From: Brachycybe producta
Lineage: Eukaryota; Arthropoda; Diplopoda; Playtdesmida; Andrognathidae
Reading direction: 5' to 3'
Assembly: GCA_036925085.1 (NCBI GenBank)
Contig: JAUPFP010000064.1
Span: 870,885 to 934,884 of the forward strand
Length of the DNA: 64,000 bases
The notes under the pieces are model-generated. The model was not told the origin of the DNA. It saw nothing but the letters and a program-made list of their open reading frames with translations, and did not search any database. Shown in pieces: positions 42,555-57,109 of the stretch. The position numbers and the translations under genes are program-made. Every line of letters starts with the position of its first letter. Positions within the stretch are counted from its first letter, which is position 1.

Positions 42555-43977
42555 TAATATATACATAATAGCCGAAAAATCATATTGATTTTTGTATTTC
42601 AAATTCTATTTTCTGCTTGTTTGACACATGCGTGATCCAGGCATTAGAAACTAGAATGTTAAACAGTTATGATAAAAAAATTTTATGGTGATATCTTTAA
42701 AAAGAAACTTAATATGACAGTTTTAAAATGATTAATTTTATTTTACATCTACGTTTGAACTTTATGAAACGATTAATTGCATATTTATTTTTTTTTTTTT
42801 TTTAAAAATGCTTTTATTAAAAAAATTTTATTATTATTTTTATCTATTAAACACTTTAACATTCTTTTAAGTAGTATTTTGCGTGTGTCTATGCTGTGGA
42901 AGACCTTAAATTGAATAAAAAGCACTAACGAGTTTTGAAATATAAATTCATAATTAATATAACGTTTGTTCTCGTTGTGGTTTTTATTCGCTCTTTCTCT
43001 CTATCGTGCCTTTAGCTTCTAGACAGCTTTTAACGAAATGTCGTTAGTTACATTTGATACCATTATTTATTTTCTATTTAAGTTTCTGACATATATTGGT
43101 ATTTTTTTGGGCGGGGGGGTTGTAGCTGTTGTAATTATATTCCTTTTTTTTCTTGGAAGTTTGTTGTTTGCTCGACATTATTTTATGTAAATTAGATGGA
43201 GAGAAAAAAAAATGACTGCATCCATACAGAAAGTGAAAGAGATTTAGTTAAATTTTGTTATTGACGTCACTGCAACTCTATGGAGGCTTCTTGTATTACA
43301 TTATTTTGAAAAGCTAATACCTTTATACTATGCTATCTTTTTAATTGAGTCTTAAGCATTGCCTATATCCTACATACTGTATATATCTATATACATTATG
43401 TAACTACTGTAGTGTATTGGCCTCAGGATTCAGTCGCAAATCTATTGCATGATTTTTGTCCCACCCTCAAGACTTTTAAGTTAACTATCTCAAGTCTAGT
43501 TATGCCTTCGAGTGTCAGTATAATGTCAGTATGTACAACCAACCAAATGAAAATAGAAAAGTAAAATTATCAAGAAAAAGAAAAAAAAAAGGGCAAGGAA
43601 AATGAAAAATAGGGCAAAAATGTAAAAAAGGGCAGAAAAAATAAAAATACAGTGAAAGGGATGTTAGGCCCTAAATGTTTTTTTGTTTGGGGGACTACTG
43701 GAGTGTATTTTTTTTTATTTTGTTGAAAAGTACGTTATTTAAGGTACCCTCTTATAACAACGGATCGTGGACAGGTCATTCGAGGATCTGTCAAAATTTA
43801 ACACATTAACAGGCCGCACAAGTAGAGGCTGCTTTGTACGAAATGTCAGCTCTCAGAAGTTGGTTAAAACTTTAGAAATACAAGTCCACGCAAACGGACA
43901 ATGGTCATGCCAACTGAAATAAAAGCTTGTAAAAATAAAAAAGGAGACGGAAAACCAAAAAAAGCACTGAAAAACTT

Positions 43978-44038
43978 GTGGCTCACTATGCTTCAATACC
44001 AATCATGGACTGATTGGTATTGAAGAATAGTGAGCCAC
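43978..44038. ncRNA. Near-perfect short hairpin (candidate hairpin RNA or collapsed MITE)
   Basis: Two 28-nt arms (43978-44005 and 44011-44038) pair at 27 of 28 positions around the 5-nt loop TGGAC. Length and pairing fit a small-RNA precursor, but the very short loop and perfect stem also fit a palindromic transposon remnant. Transcription cannot be judged. Confidence 0.35.
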
Positions 44039-46838
44039 TAGTGCACCCTCCTTAGTACTATTCATTGTAGTTATTTTGTTAAAAATGAAATAAGTAAACA
44101 CGAAAAATAAAAATGTAATTTATTAAATACAATCAGCTAATGGACAAGTAAGTACATGGTAGGAGTTGATTTTATTTCTGCGCCTCTGAGCTTAGTGCGC
44201 CATATATGATATAAAGATATCTTCGGTAACTTTGAGAACAATACCCTCGATATAACATAATTGCCCAAAATCTTTTTGTCATGGTTATTAGATAGCTTTG
44301 TACGGAAACGCCACTATAGTTATTCTTACCTTCAATAACGATGATTTCATTAACGATGCGGTTTTCAGAAATGCATTCCTATCGTTAAGCAAGGTATGAT
44401 TATACAAAAAAGTTATTCAATGTATTGCAGTGTGCAAGTGAAGCAACTTATTTGTTGTCACTTTGAATTCTTTGTGGATGGGGGATGGGTTGTAAGAAAA
44501 CAAATGTTTTTGTTCATTCGTTCTGAATTTCTTTTGTCAGATTATAGGCTACTACTACTACTACTAGGGCCTACTCATTTGATGCAATTGATCTCAAGAG
44601 AAATACACTCCAAAAAACATACATGTTTTTTCTACGATTTAAAGGAAATTGCAGCTTCAATAGAGACTATACATTACATAAGCTATATACTGAAATCCTG
44701 AATTTAATTTTGTAATTTTCAACGTTTCTTTTTCTTCTTCTTGAGTTTTAACTTCAATTTAAAGAAGCCGACACATGAAATAAATTTTACTTTCCAAGAA
44801 GAAAAAAATGCATTACTTCTTTAGGAAATAAGCTGGAAATTTAAAAGCGCCAAAGTTTGATTCCATAAGGTCCAACATTTCTGCAAGCCTACACTACATT
44901 AAAGCTTTTTCCTCTTAAATCATTTGTTTTTAACCCTTCAACATAAGCTAAAATATCCATTTAATGGAGAATAAAATGATATTGCCCTAGCTGTTTTTTT
45001 TTTCTTCTCCTTCTCTCTCGTCGAAAATTGTATTACCAATGGAATTACTTGTCAAACCCAGATGCTACTTCCATATAGTTCGTCATCTGTTTTGAATTAT
45101 TCATGGTCTCAGTTTTGTTTAGGTTCAATGTCCCTAAATAAGAGTTGAAATAATTTACACGCTTTTGGCAAATATGATGCTTTTTTTTTGTTTTTTGTTC
45201 CTGTTATTTTTTGATAATGATTTTCCATTTATGAAATTAAAACATCTGTAACAACATCAACCACTCACTTGTGTAGTTAAATTGCAATCAGTTAATTTCT
45301 ATTGAGAGCAATTGTCATTTTTAATATGTGGTGTTTTGAGAAAAAAATGGCCATCGTAAAATTCCCATTACAAAACACTGGTTAAATTCGGTTCATGAAG
45401 TATGTTTACACTTGCCTATAATCCTTGAATGTAGATTAAATCTGAGAATAAACATACTATAGGCAATTTAAAAAATAATTAATTTTTTTTTTGTTTTTTG
45501 CGTCAATTATTTAATGTGAAAAACGTTATTCCGTATGTTTAAATAGACTAGTTAATTTAATGTTTTTAAAAGTTATCATTATGACGTATTGTACTTTTAG
45601 CGCGTACATTACTTTAAAAATGATTTGAGGTTTTAAAAATTGTTTTTTTTAAACACTTTCAAGTTGGTGACGGAAAAAAATAGCAAAATCTATCTATATC
45701 TTTTCCAAATTGCCACTAAAAGCACATTTTAATTTGATGGACGATGAATTGCATTCAATTTTTATTCATTAACCCTTCTAGTTTTTATTGCTGGGGTTTA
45801 TAGCTGACATTGATAACACATAGGTTTAGACGTAAATCGTATCACAACGAACTTTTAATAAATATTTGAAACTCAGCAGCAATAGAAATAATGGAAATAA
45901 TCAATTGATTGAGAAATTGTGACGATGACTGACTTCTGTTTGCAAATAACAAATAATTAAACGATGACCATAATGTTGTTTGACCCTCTGTAGCAATGTG
46001 TGCAACATATAATTTCATTTTTTTTTCTCAAATTTTGTTTCCGTAAACTATCTGCAAGCAGCAGATCATGAATGAATTATGTTAAAAAAAACCTTGAGAA
46101 ATGTTTTAAACTTTAAAGAGCATAGACGCTCCAGAGAGTTTAATTTGGCGGTTCTAAAGTTCCTCAAAACGGTAACTTCTTCTTAAAGCTGAAGGATGTT
46201 CCTGAAGAGCGGCCGGTTGTGTTAGCAAAATGAACCATTTTGAGGTCAATTAACTTAAACAGGGGGGAGGGGTTTAACATAAAAATAAAAATTCACTTGA
46301 ATATTGCAATGAAAAGACCTGACCACAATATTCAAGAAGGAATTGCAAACTCAATTATTATTCAAAGGAGAGATTTGTTGTTGGTATTGAGACCATATTT
46401 TTGTAAATGTTAAATTTCACTTAAGATAGCGGCTATGGCGTCATGAAGCCTGTGTGGAGTGTCTAGGCTCTTGAGCAACAGTAAATAAGATAACCGAAAT
46501 TTGGCAAGTGTGGGAAAGAAGTATGTGGCCTATTGCAATTATAAGGAAAATAATTTAAAGCACCTATTAGTTTCATGTTAGCAAATCTACCATATTAATA
46601 AACGAAGGGGGAGTCTAGACAAACACTTGAAACAAACCTTTCATTTGTTTTCTACATTGTAACCCTGAAAAAAGAAAAGTCCTGAAAAAAAATTACTATG
46701 ATTACTGATAATTTCGAGTTTGTCTGAATAGTCCATCTGGTAGTGTCTCTGACTACCAATCTTGAGGTCGGTAGTTTGAATCCTGCTTGTGTCCATTCAG
46801 TATTTAGTTAATAAAAATAAAAACTATAAGTGGAGCCC

Positions 46839-47236
46839 CTAAAGCCTCGTTTTCACGACCGATAGTTCTTTCGTGTGAGTAGCTGTCATGAAAGTTGTGA
46901 TAGTTCACTCTCACGATAGCGTCTACATGTCTTGAAATAATGTGATAGTTCTACCATGACAGTGTGACGTCTACTTCACAGATATATTGCCCCATACTTC
47001 AGAAGTCATATTTCCCTACAAAGTGGATATTTCCCTACAAGCGGTCACTCAACTACTATTACTATTGCGACAGTACTATCAACTATCTAGTCAAACGAGA
47101 TAGTTGTGATAGTGCTATCGCGACGATGTGATAGTGACTATAACATGTGGTCTTCGCGATGATAGTTCTCGCGAGAGTTGCTGCTGTCATGACAGCAACT
47201 ATCGTGAAAACTATCACCATGAAAACGAGGCTTTAG
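46839..47236. mobile_element. Palindromic MITE with CTAAAGCCTCGTTTTCA ends
   Basis: 17-bp perfect inverted ends, CTAAAGCCTCGTTTTCA, flank a 398-bp interior crowded with GATAGT/ACTATC and GTCATGACAG words. No coding capacity; superfamily not determined. Confidence 0.8.
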
Positions 47237-47394
47237 AGATTAACCAAATGGTTTTAGTACATATGTCCCTTTAGGGCAAATAAATGCCAGACACCCCTGT
47301 CAAGTTGATTTGAAGAATGTATTGAATTGAATATGAATAAAGAATACATGTATTTAATTAAGGAATTATGGATACGTGATTTGCCACTTAATTG

Positions 47395-47580
47395 AGGGGG
47401 TTAACTTTTGTTTTTATAAATTTAAAATGTCATTGTATGGGTGACTCATAAAAGTCTCTTCATTTTTAAGTTCTTTTATGAATGAGTTATTTTTAATTTT
47501 AAAAATTATTTTGGCAATTGTTGGGTAAATCTTGATGATATTTTGACAAGAAATTTCTGGAGGTAATGGTCTCTTTAAAA
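47395..47580 (+). repeat. Dispersed non-coding repeat, copy 2
   Basis: Counterpart of 17780-17970, ending GGTAATGGTCTCTTTA. Confidence 0.6.
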
Positions 47581-48754
47581 AAAGTAACCCATGTGATCAA
47601 CCAATGGATAATTTTTTCATCATAAAAAGAAACGGACAAATGACTTTGTTAGTAAATTTTACCGTCCTAGGACGGGCTACACTACTAGTTTTAATATGTT
47701 CATATACTTTAATAATCAAATCCGTAAAATCTGAATCACCTGAAACGAATAACGACGAGGGATTGTGACAGATACCTTCATCATTTTCGTTTTGTGCAAA
47801 TTGCACAACGGGTTTAAATTATAACTTACAAATGTGTCGATTTAAATCACTATATTGAAATGTTGAGGGCAAATCATTCAAACGTGGTCTTATCTCATAT
47901 GGGTGGGAAGTTTCTCCACCAATAATATCGATCACATTTTAGTAGCCCTTTTGTGACTTATTGCCCGCCTTTAGTGTGCCAACGCTTACTCGTCGCATCC
48001 ACATTGCCCCGATATTTCTAGATAGTAGGGGGATGGCCCGCTGGCCCGCTAGAGGAAACGTCCAATTCCCAGCCAATTTAATAATTTATATAAAGGCTAA
48101 CAGCATTGGTCATGCATGCTGTACAATAATTTAATCGCTTTTCGACTGTTGTTGACGTAATTAATGGACATGCATTAAATATTATGTTAAATATCTAAAG
48201 TATGGCGTGATATGTTATATATAGGTGTCTATGTTGAATTACAAAGTAAAGCGTTTATAGTGAAGGCAGAAGAGGGAGGTGAAATTGTAGAAAAGGAGTT
48301 TATGACTTTATATGTGTTTTTTTTTAAATGTGGTCTCAAACAGCAGGAAACCTGTTTAAAGTAGTTTGTGTTATGTACAAGATCTAGTAGATCACACACT
48401 TTTAATGTCCCACACATACATTACATTACATTACATTTTAAATCTCTCTTTTCTGAAACCTAATTCACCACATTGAAATGGTATCCCTTTTTGTCTCTTT
48501 CTAGTTTTTTCTTTCGCTCTCTTTTCTCCCATCATGATGTTATTTGGTAACCCAATATGTGAAACAGAATTCTTTTATAATCCAACAAGTGACACACAAG
48601 GGAATTGAGTTTGACTCCTCCTGTTTCTAGTTTATTGTTTCTCAAACCTCATATTGATTTCGAATACTTATTTATTCCCTTTCTCATATAACTGTGTATT
48701 TTTATAATTAGTTTCTTAGTCTAATTTAAGAGCTTAATTATCACCTATATATTT

Positions 48755-49020
<266 letters not shown>

Positions 49021-49872
49021 GGTATTATTTTTTCTTATTATTAAGCTAGTTTTGTTTTAAAGATCGCATTTAGTTGTGATAACCTTGAAAATGATTTTTA
49101 ATATTTTATTTAAAAAAAATCAATACTAATTTAAATTGGGCATGTTTTGGCTTAATTTTGATGTCATTTATGTTTAAATGATGATGATGATATCGGGATT
49201 TTGTTGAGGTTGTTTTATCTCATATACATGTATATAATGATAGAGAGACATAAGGAGAGAGAGAGAGAGAGAGAAATACATGGAGCCAATGATTTTGTGT
49301 ATGGGCGTTGCTTTTGTTGGAAGATGAAAATCCCTCTTGAACATGGTTAAACTTGACCTTGGTAAGTTCATCCAACAGCTCAGTCAATATTTCCCGGGCT
49401 CGTGAATCAGCTTTTTTTAGCCGGGTCTCTCGCTCTCTCTTTCTGCCTTCCGTCTTTTTTTCTTCTGTTTAACTTGTTGCAAACGATGGCAATGTTTGCA
49501 TCTCCTCAGTTTAGTTATTAAGGAACCTCAGTTGATAAAAAAAATACGTCGTCATAGGAGGTGGTCTATAGCCAACAATAGAAAAGGGACCCCCCTCGGC
49601 CTTCTTTATATATGAAAAATGTAGTTATCTTATAAGATGAAAACCAAATAACTTTTGCTGTGATAAGTGCAGAGTTTGTGATAGCCAGCTTATTTCTTTT
49701 TAAATGAACTTTTAAAATAACGTTAAAGTTTGTTTAAAATTGAAACAATAAAGAAATAAAATATTGATTTTTTATGTTCTCAGAGATGTCTTAGAAAATA
49801 AATGCCTTATGTTTATAAAATCTAAAAATATTGACTGTTAAGTCTGGTTTTTAAACCTGCCATAAAAACATA

Positions 49873-50100
49873 CAGTAGAATCTCGATTATCCCGGAGTAA
49901 ATGGAACCAGACCTGGTCTGGATTATCGAAAGGCCCGATAACCCGGAAAATAGCCGGGTTATTTTTACTTAAAATTTTTTTTTCAATAGCAGGAAGTTAA
50001 AATTCAAAAATACTGATTATCTAAAAACATTTACATTATGAAAAAAAAAACCGTTCCGGAAGTCCAGATTACCGAGATCCGGCTAATCAAGATTTTATTA
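49873..50100. mobile_element. Tigger/pogo-like MITE with TA target duplication
   Basis: It begins CAGTAGAATCTCGATTATCC and ends with the decayed inverse TAATCAAGATTTTATTA. TA flanks both sides. Inside are GGATTATCG, CCGATAACCCGG and CCGGGTTAT words typical of Tigger-type termini. Confidence 0.7.
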
Positions 50101-52244
50101 TATTTTTAAAGATGTAACAATATTTTTTTTTAGTTTCAATTGTAGTTTAAACTTATTTTTTTCCTTAAAGGCTTCAATGACCTATCTGAAAAGACCTGCA
50201 GTGACATTTTCGCCTAAAACCACGTTTTAAAACTTTTTTTTATTATATTACATCCTAACTAGCAGCAATCACTTGTAGCATGAATGCTTGCAGTGATTGC
50301 CTTTATTCACGGATGGAAACCATTTAATTGCAGTTAATACAACAATTTCTAATGGTAGCATTTGTAAGAAGAAAAAAAAAATACTTTAAAAATTCATCAA
50401 AGAATATGTTTCTTAGTATGATTATGAAGTAACTTGATTTAATGTGTTAGTATACACTACGATTTACAATTTTATTGCAATTATTTGTTAGAAATAAAAA
50501 AATGCACACGGCACAATTCGAATTACATTATGATTATTTATATGCAGTGTATATATGGGGGCTTAATGTACAGTTTTCAGTAATCCAATTGCCAATATTA
50601 TGGCGTACGTTTTTTTATTATTTGATTAAAAAAATAATGTTTTTAGAAAATGCATTTAAAAGATGCATATGAATGCAACAGGTGAAAGGTTTCTGTTTCA
50701 GTCTTCGTTGAATGGATGGGATTATCAAAGAATGATGTACGTAATAGCCTGATAGAAGACCATCCCACGCACAGTGTGTGGGCGAATGACGTCAGTACTT
50801 TGGAGAAAACACTTTAGGATATTTTGTCTAGCTAATCACGTAGTAAATGCAACTTGGGGAGGGGATGGAGGGAGTTGTATGACGATGATGAGTCTCGTTT
50901 TCTATGTATTAAAATTTGTTTCTTTTTTTCTGGGTTCTTTTTAAATATGATTCAAAAACACAAATCAGTTATTTTAACTAATCTCAATGATACACACAAA
51001 TCTTATATTTTACAATGGAATCCGGTTTAATACAAAAACGGATAACACGAAAAATCAAATAACACCAAATATGTTCAATCAAATAGCATAGATATTTCTT
51101 GTCCACAGAAAAATAATTCTGGTCTCTTTTTTTTTTTCGTGTTAAACTGTCTTCACTGTCTTTTTTGTCTTAAATATCAATACACTTTGGTATTTTACTT
51201 AGAAGAAACTAATTCAAAATTAATTTAAGTTAAATTATTGCCAACTTCAATTTCAGTATATATATCATCCATGAAAAAAAACAATAGGCCTGATTTATAT
51301 AATTTATATAAAAAGGAAACTTGTCACTAAAACTTTAACTTGAACTCTCTTAAACTCCGTTCCAACTTAAAAATAATATAATAGGTCTATTCATTTGTCC
51401 TTTTTGATCCTTTTCTTTTTCAACGTTAAAACTCTGTTCAGAAAAATTAGGTTGAAGGTTTAAGTGACATTTATTTCTTGAATTTGGGCCTTTGACTAAA
51501 CCAAGTGGCTTTTGTTCAGTGTTAACAAAAGTTCCGCCAAGAAACACGACATAAAGAAATTACATGAAAAAAAAATTCATGACTAATATCTATCAACAGA
51601 AATGTTTTAAAGCATTTAGAAAATACTATTATTTAAATTTCATTTGTTTCAACAATTTTAAAGTAAAAAAATAAAAGGAAAATTGAATAAAATGATTTAG
51701 AAACTGTCGTAAATGCTTATATTGAATGATACTGTCGTGAAATTACTTTTACGTAACTCCTTTGTTGTGACATTTTTTTAAAAAAAAAGTATTTATGATT
51801 AACACTCCATGGGTGCCAATTCTTGTTGGTTATGTAGTCATTATGAGAAATAAAAAGATGAGACAATTTGTGAAAACTCTTTCCTTTGTTTTGTTGCCTA
51901 ATTGTCTCATTTTTCGTCATATTAAAGCACATGTATATGTCGCTAAACGTAGGCTATTAGAGAAATTGGCTATTTGATCTACTGCCACTAGCTACTAGCC
52001 TACTAGCCTCCCACTGCAAGCCAAATTTGAGGTTCAGCGGGAGGCGCCGAAGGTGGGCAACAATGAGAAAGAAGGCAAAAAGGCTTATTGTAGGGCTAAA
52101 TAGCTGAAATCTCTAAAATGCTGTTTTTTCTGCCACCTGTATATGTTGAGATAAACACAAAATCGATGAAAAAGTAACGTCTGTTGTATTGTTTTTCATC
52201 TGTTAATGATGAGAGATGACATTGCTTGTTTCCACGCACACAAT

Positions 52245-52272
52245 AAACACATACACACACACACACACACCA
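52245..52272. repeat. CA microsatellite
   Basis: A short (CA)n run within CATACACACAC...CACACACC. Confidence 0.9.
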
Positions 52273-55200
52273 TACAACACATTATCATTCTTATTTGCAA
52301 TGTCGATATTCCTATCAAAGCTTTGACTTTCTTATTGATATTACCTTTTAGACTTTCATTATATTTTTATTATCTATACTGTATATTGTAGGTATGTTCT
52401 CAAATCTTGAATTTTATAAAATACCTAGAAGTTTTATAAACCGAGTATGTTGTAAAAAAAAAAGATCGCATTCGTAATTTGACCTGTTTTAGTAATAATT
52501 TTATTTGGCAACAATTAAGTTTTTTTTAGAAAAAAAAAGTCAAACTACATTACTTGAAATTATAAAATGAACATTGTTTTACACAAACTGACGGAAATAA
52601 TTCAGGTATTTTGTATTATGCCACACTAGTTACACATTGAAAAAAACACGAGATTTCATAATGCGACTGACTGACTCAATCAATACCAGTCATTTGTCAA
52701 GTAAACTTGAGGCATGCGCCCTTACTCGAAAACGTTTTTTTGTTTGGTGAATTTTGACTAAATTTACATCTTGACTGATTTAATGATACATAATATAATG
52801 TTCATGTTTTGAGGCAGTCATATTGTCAATTCTCATTTTCATTCTCAGTGTGTTGATTAACTTCAATGTGGCATATTACAAAATGAATAACGTGATTTAG
52901 ACATTTTGTGCAATTTTACAATTTTCACATTTTCTAAAACGCCTTCAAATTGCGAACTCGATCGTGTTTTGACAAAATACCTTCAGTATATAAAACGCCT
53001 AGGAATTTTGGAAAATGTGAAATTTGACAATATGACTACGCTCGTAAGCTTAGAGAGAGAAAAAAAAGCATTTTTTTAGTGTCACACCTGAGACTCCTCA
53101 ATTTAGAAACGTTTTCTCTTTTTGGAAAATAATAATAAATTATAACCTATTGTTTACAAAATGAAAATTAATGTTTCACAAACAAAAAAACAAAGGGTCC
53201 TACTCGCTTTGTGACCTTCTGGAATGACATGATGATGATGCCATGATAACTAACAGTGAACACCCGCTTAATGTTAGGCTATTATCATTTATAACCTGTC
53301 TAGGGTGTGGCAAATGTCTGAAACTATTGGATTATATGTCTGCATTTGTGACATTGTGGGGGAATGTGGACACACACGAATGTCACAATTGACAAAAACA
53401 ATACTTTTCAAACAAATACATGCCTTGCATGCCGTTCATTTGAGAACTCTGTAATTGTAAATTTTATTTGGCAATAACAAGAATATGTCACATTCTTCAA
53501 TCTATATTGGTTTTTTTTTCTTTCAGTATGCAATGAATGAGTGGAGAGGAGGTCAGTGACTCTTATAAATTTGAGTAGCCATATACTATAAAACCACAAT
53601 ACATACAGAAATTCTGTGTATGTGGACGAAATCCGGAAGATATCTGCATACTTTTATTCTATCGCGCATGTGCTGGTGGTGCCCTGGACTCTTTGCGACT
53701 GTTTCCAGGACTATTCATATTTCTACCATATTGTACCTACCAAACAATTTTGGTACACCGTGTACACCGGTACACTAATAATCTCTTTTACCCCCGGACC
53801 GCTCCTTTTAATTGTTCTAAAATGTTTTGCATTCCTGCTGTTATTTGTTTGCATTTTGTTATCTTTTGTACACAGTGTTGTTTTTTAGGCAACACCCATG
53901 TTTTATTTACACACATCCATTTATTGCGTCAGTTTCTCGTTTAAATTTCATTAAGGTACCATTTGTTGCTATATAACCTACATTTACAACACCAATAAGC
54001 TCTGAAGACTGAAAATAATTGTTGTATAAGGCTTTGATTATCTCGATGCAGTCTTAAGCGCTAGTTATGTTGATACGACTAATGCAGTGCTTACGGAAAT
54101 GCTACAGAATAGTGACGTAGGTGTCTATGTTGCTGAAACTGTAGAGCCAACATACGTGAATAGCATTAAATAAACAATTGATGCTGATTGGCGGAGAGAC
54201 TAAAAAGTGACAAACTAAAAAGTGCAGTACCTGTTTGTTTAGTATCAAGCATTACATTGTGGTATTGTGCTGCATTAGTCGTATGAAGATTTTTAGTGAT
54301 GGATGTCATTTAGTTCAGAATGAATAAATTGCAATACTTTCTTGCACAATCACTTGCAGAAAATTCTGATTTTCATTTTTTTCCAAAAAATTGTGCAAAA
54401 TTAACAACAATATTTGAATCATTTCTTGCAGTGAATCTTGCCATAAAATATTGCGAATGTGATTATAGATTAAATCTTGCATAACATCAAGCGAATAAGC
54501 AATAAACATCAACATTTCTTACAAGCAAGAGAAACAAAAACTTTTCTGCAAGTTTTACAAGCTTATTATCTTATTTTCAATAACAATGTATTGCACACGC
54601 TCAATTACACATCCTACAACAGTGAATGTTACTGTTAACTGTCTTAAAGCAGTAATGACACTAGCCATAATTAACAGGCAAAAATCTTGCAACAACCTGT
54701 TGCATTTTTCTGCATGCTGATGTGCAAGCCCCTTAAAAATAATCACACATACAATCACTATCACAATCACAGAGTAAATATTGCAGAGAGTTTTGCTGTA
54801 AAAATAACCAGTATGCATTAAGATTGCTCAGTGGCGTAGCAGCTGCTGCTGAAAACATTGCGCCCCCTCCAAACCTCCTGAGCTCCCCCCACCCTTCTTG
54901 CAGTCGCGGGGGTTGCAGGTCTACAGATACGCAACTGTCACTGCTGAAATACAGTCTGCACTTTCAACTGAACTGAAAAAAAGCCTACAAAAAATGCAGC
55001 TGTTCTGACGTTTGTTTGTCAATACCGATACTGGAAACATCTGCAGTTACCTTTAGTACATACACTTAAATGCACGTACTATTCAAATTTAAATTTTGAT
55101 CCGGTATCATAAAAATGCACATATGGGTTTCAGGATGTGATTCTTTTTTATATGTATAGAGGTCATATTTTTTTTGTTTAGTACGGCCTCGACATTTGTG

Positions 55201-57049
55201 CGTCTGAATATTTTGTGGTATTATTGGGTCGTTGAAAACAGTACAATGCTTTCGTACTTTTTAAAGCTTTTATACAATACCGTTTCATGTTAGAAAATTA
55301 TACTTACTTGAATTAACACTAAATGAAACATATGAATAATTTTTTTTTCGAAATATAAAGACTAATAATGAAGGCCATGAAGTTATGCAACAGCAATTAA
55401 CATGCAATTAACTTCATTAAGGTTAGGTTAAAGAAATGCAATGCACATGTTCACCTTACAAAATAAGTCTCAAAAAATACCCAGTCTTGCGTATTTGCGG
55501 CTATTTTTTTTAAAAAAATACTGAGTTTCAAATATATTCAATGAAAAACTCATCTATGAAATTCTTGCATTCATGTGATATTGTAGAGAGTTAAATAGTA
55601 AGACTATGTGATTGGCTGCACGTGAGCAGGTGTGGTTCCTTTACTCATACTTGGAGCCAAGGTTGAAGCCTGCATTGCATAACTACCTCATCTACTTTGA
55701 TTACTTTACATACTACTGGGGTTCATTATAAAAAAGATAATACAACTGTCATATGATAGCAGATTGTCACGTCTCGAAGTCATAACCTTGTAATAGCCTA
55801 TTTTTTACGACAGTAACATATTTCGCATTACAAAAGAAGTATATGTAATAGTACTCTCACATAATTATGACTAGATAGGCCCAATCTGTCTAATGAATTA
55901 TGTAAACAATCATAATCAATTCATGTCATTATTGTAAACAATGCCAATCATTTGCTAATTAAATGTGTGCCCCCTCATTTTCAAAGGTCATATACTGCCA
56001 TTGTCAACCTTATAGCTGTGACCAACTAACTCCTCCTAATCTGACAATTGTATTTCTTTCTATGTATTTAATTTTTACACGCTGCTCCTCTTTCTTTATT
56101 AATTCAGTAGAACTTTGTTGCTCCCGTGTTTCAAATGTATTGAAGGATCATGATGATTGATCTAGTCCACTCATAAAAATATGATACAAATATGACAATA
56201 GTTGTCATATACAATAGAAGCTGCTTAACACGAAATTGAAGATATCGTAATATTTTTTTTTTCTGTTTACAGAATTTTACAGTACGTTAATAGAATAATT
56301 TTAAAAACGCATTTTATAATATAAGTACTGTGCATGTATATACACAGTATGTGGTACTAATATACGAACACATTATAAAAAATTTTCTAAAAAAAAATAA
56401 AAATTAGTAATTTTGGATTGCATATTTTAGATATAATAATATGTCGTGTTTATGCATTTGTGTGTAATAAAATTCTGCCATGATGCAGAAAGAAAGAAAA
56501 TGAATGCTGATAAACCCGGCTACTGATTTGTGTTTTTTCGTGCATGAAAAAGTCTTTTTTTATAAAAGATAATAATGTATAGCCAAGAAAAAATGGAAAA
56601 CGAGGATTTCGTTTATTTGTGTTAAAAAAAAAGATTTTACATAGATTTTGATTCATATAGGACCACAAACATTTTAACACAATATTTTCGTGTTATCCGT
56701 TTCGTCTCAAACGAATTAATATATATAGAAAACCCTATATGAGAGGACTGGTTAAATGGCTTTTATGGCCACTTCACACACACTATCAGAGCAAACAGGG
56801 CTGGATCTAGGGACGGACACTCCTGGTTCTCTACCAGAGCACCAGGCCATGGGGGCGCCAAACAAGGTTATTTTGTTTTTATTTCTTAATGCTTGAAGGA
56901 GGTAGAGGCGCGCCTACTACGTGAGAGCGCCACAGCACTTTTCATGTTGTCACATTTTCCCCCTTTCGCACTATAATTCTGACTTAATGTCCTCTAAACT
57001 TGGCTAGATCCGATACTGAGAACAAAGCACAGCCCAGTTATGGTCTATT

Positions 57050-57109
57050 GAACAGACCATAAATGGACAGTGTTTTGAACAGACCATAAATGGACAGTGT
57101 TTTGAACGG
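57050..57109. repeat. 27-bp tandem duplication
   Basis: GAACAGACCATAAATGGACA plus GTGTTTT is repeated twice, with a partial third start. The preceding TTATGGTCT forms an inverted pair with AGACCATAA. Confidence 0.9.

Noticed and set aside
54315-54560. Region with repeated TCTTGCA/TGCAAG words
   Set aside because: The words are too irregular to define a repeat unit or element.
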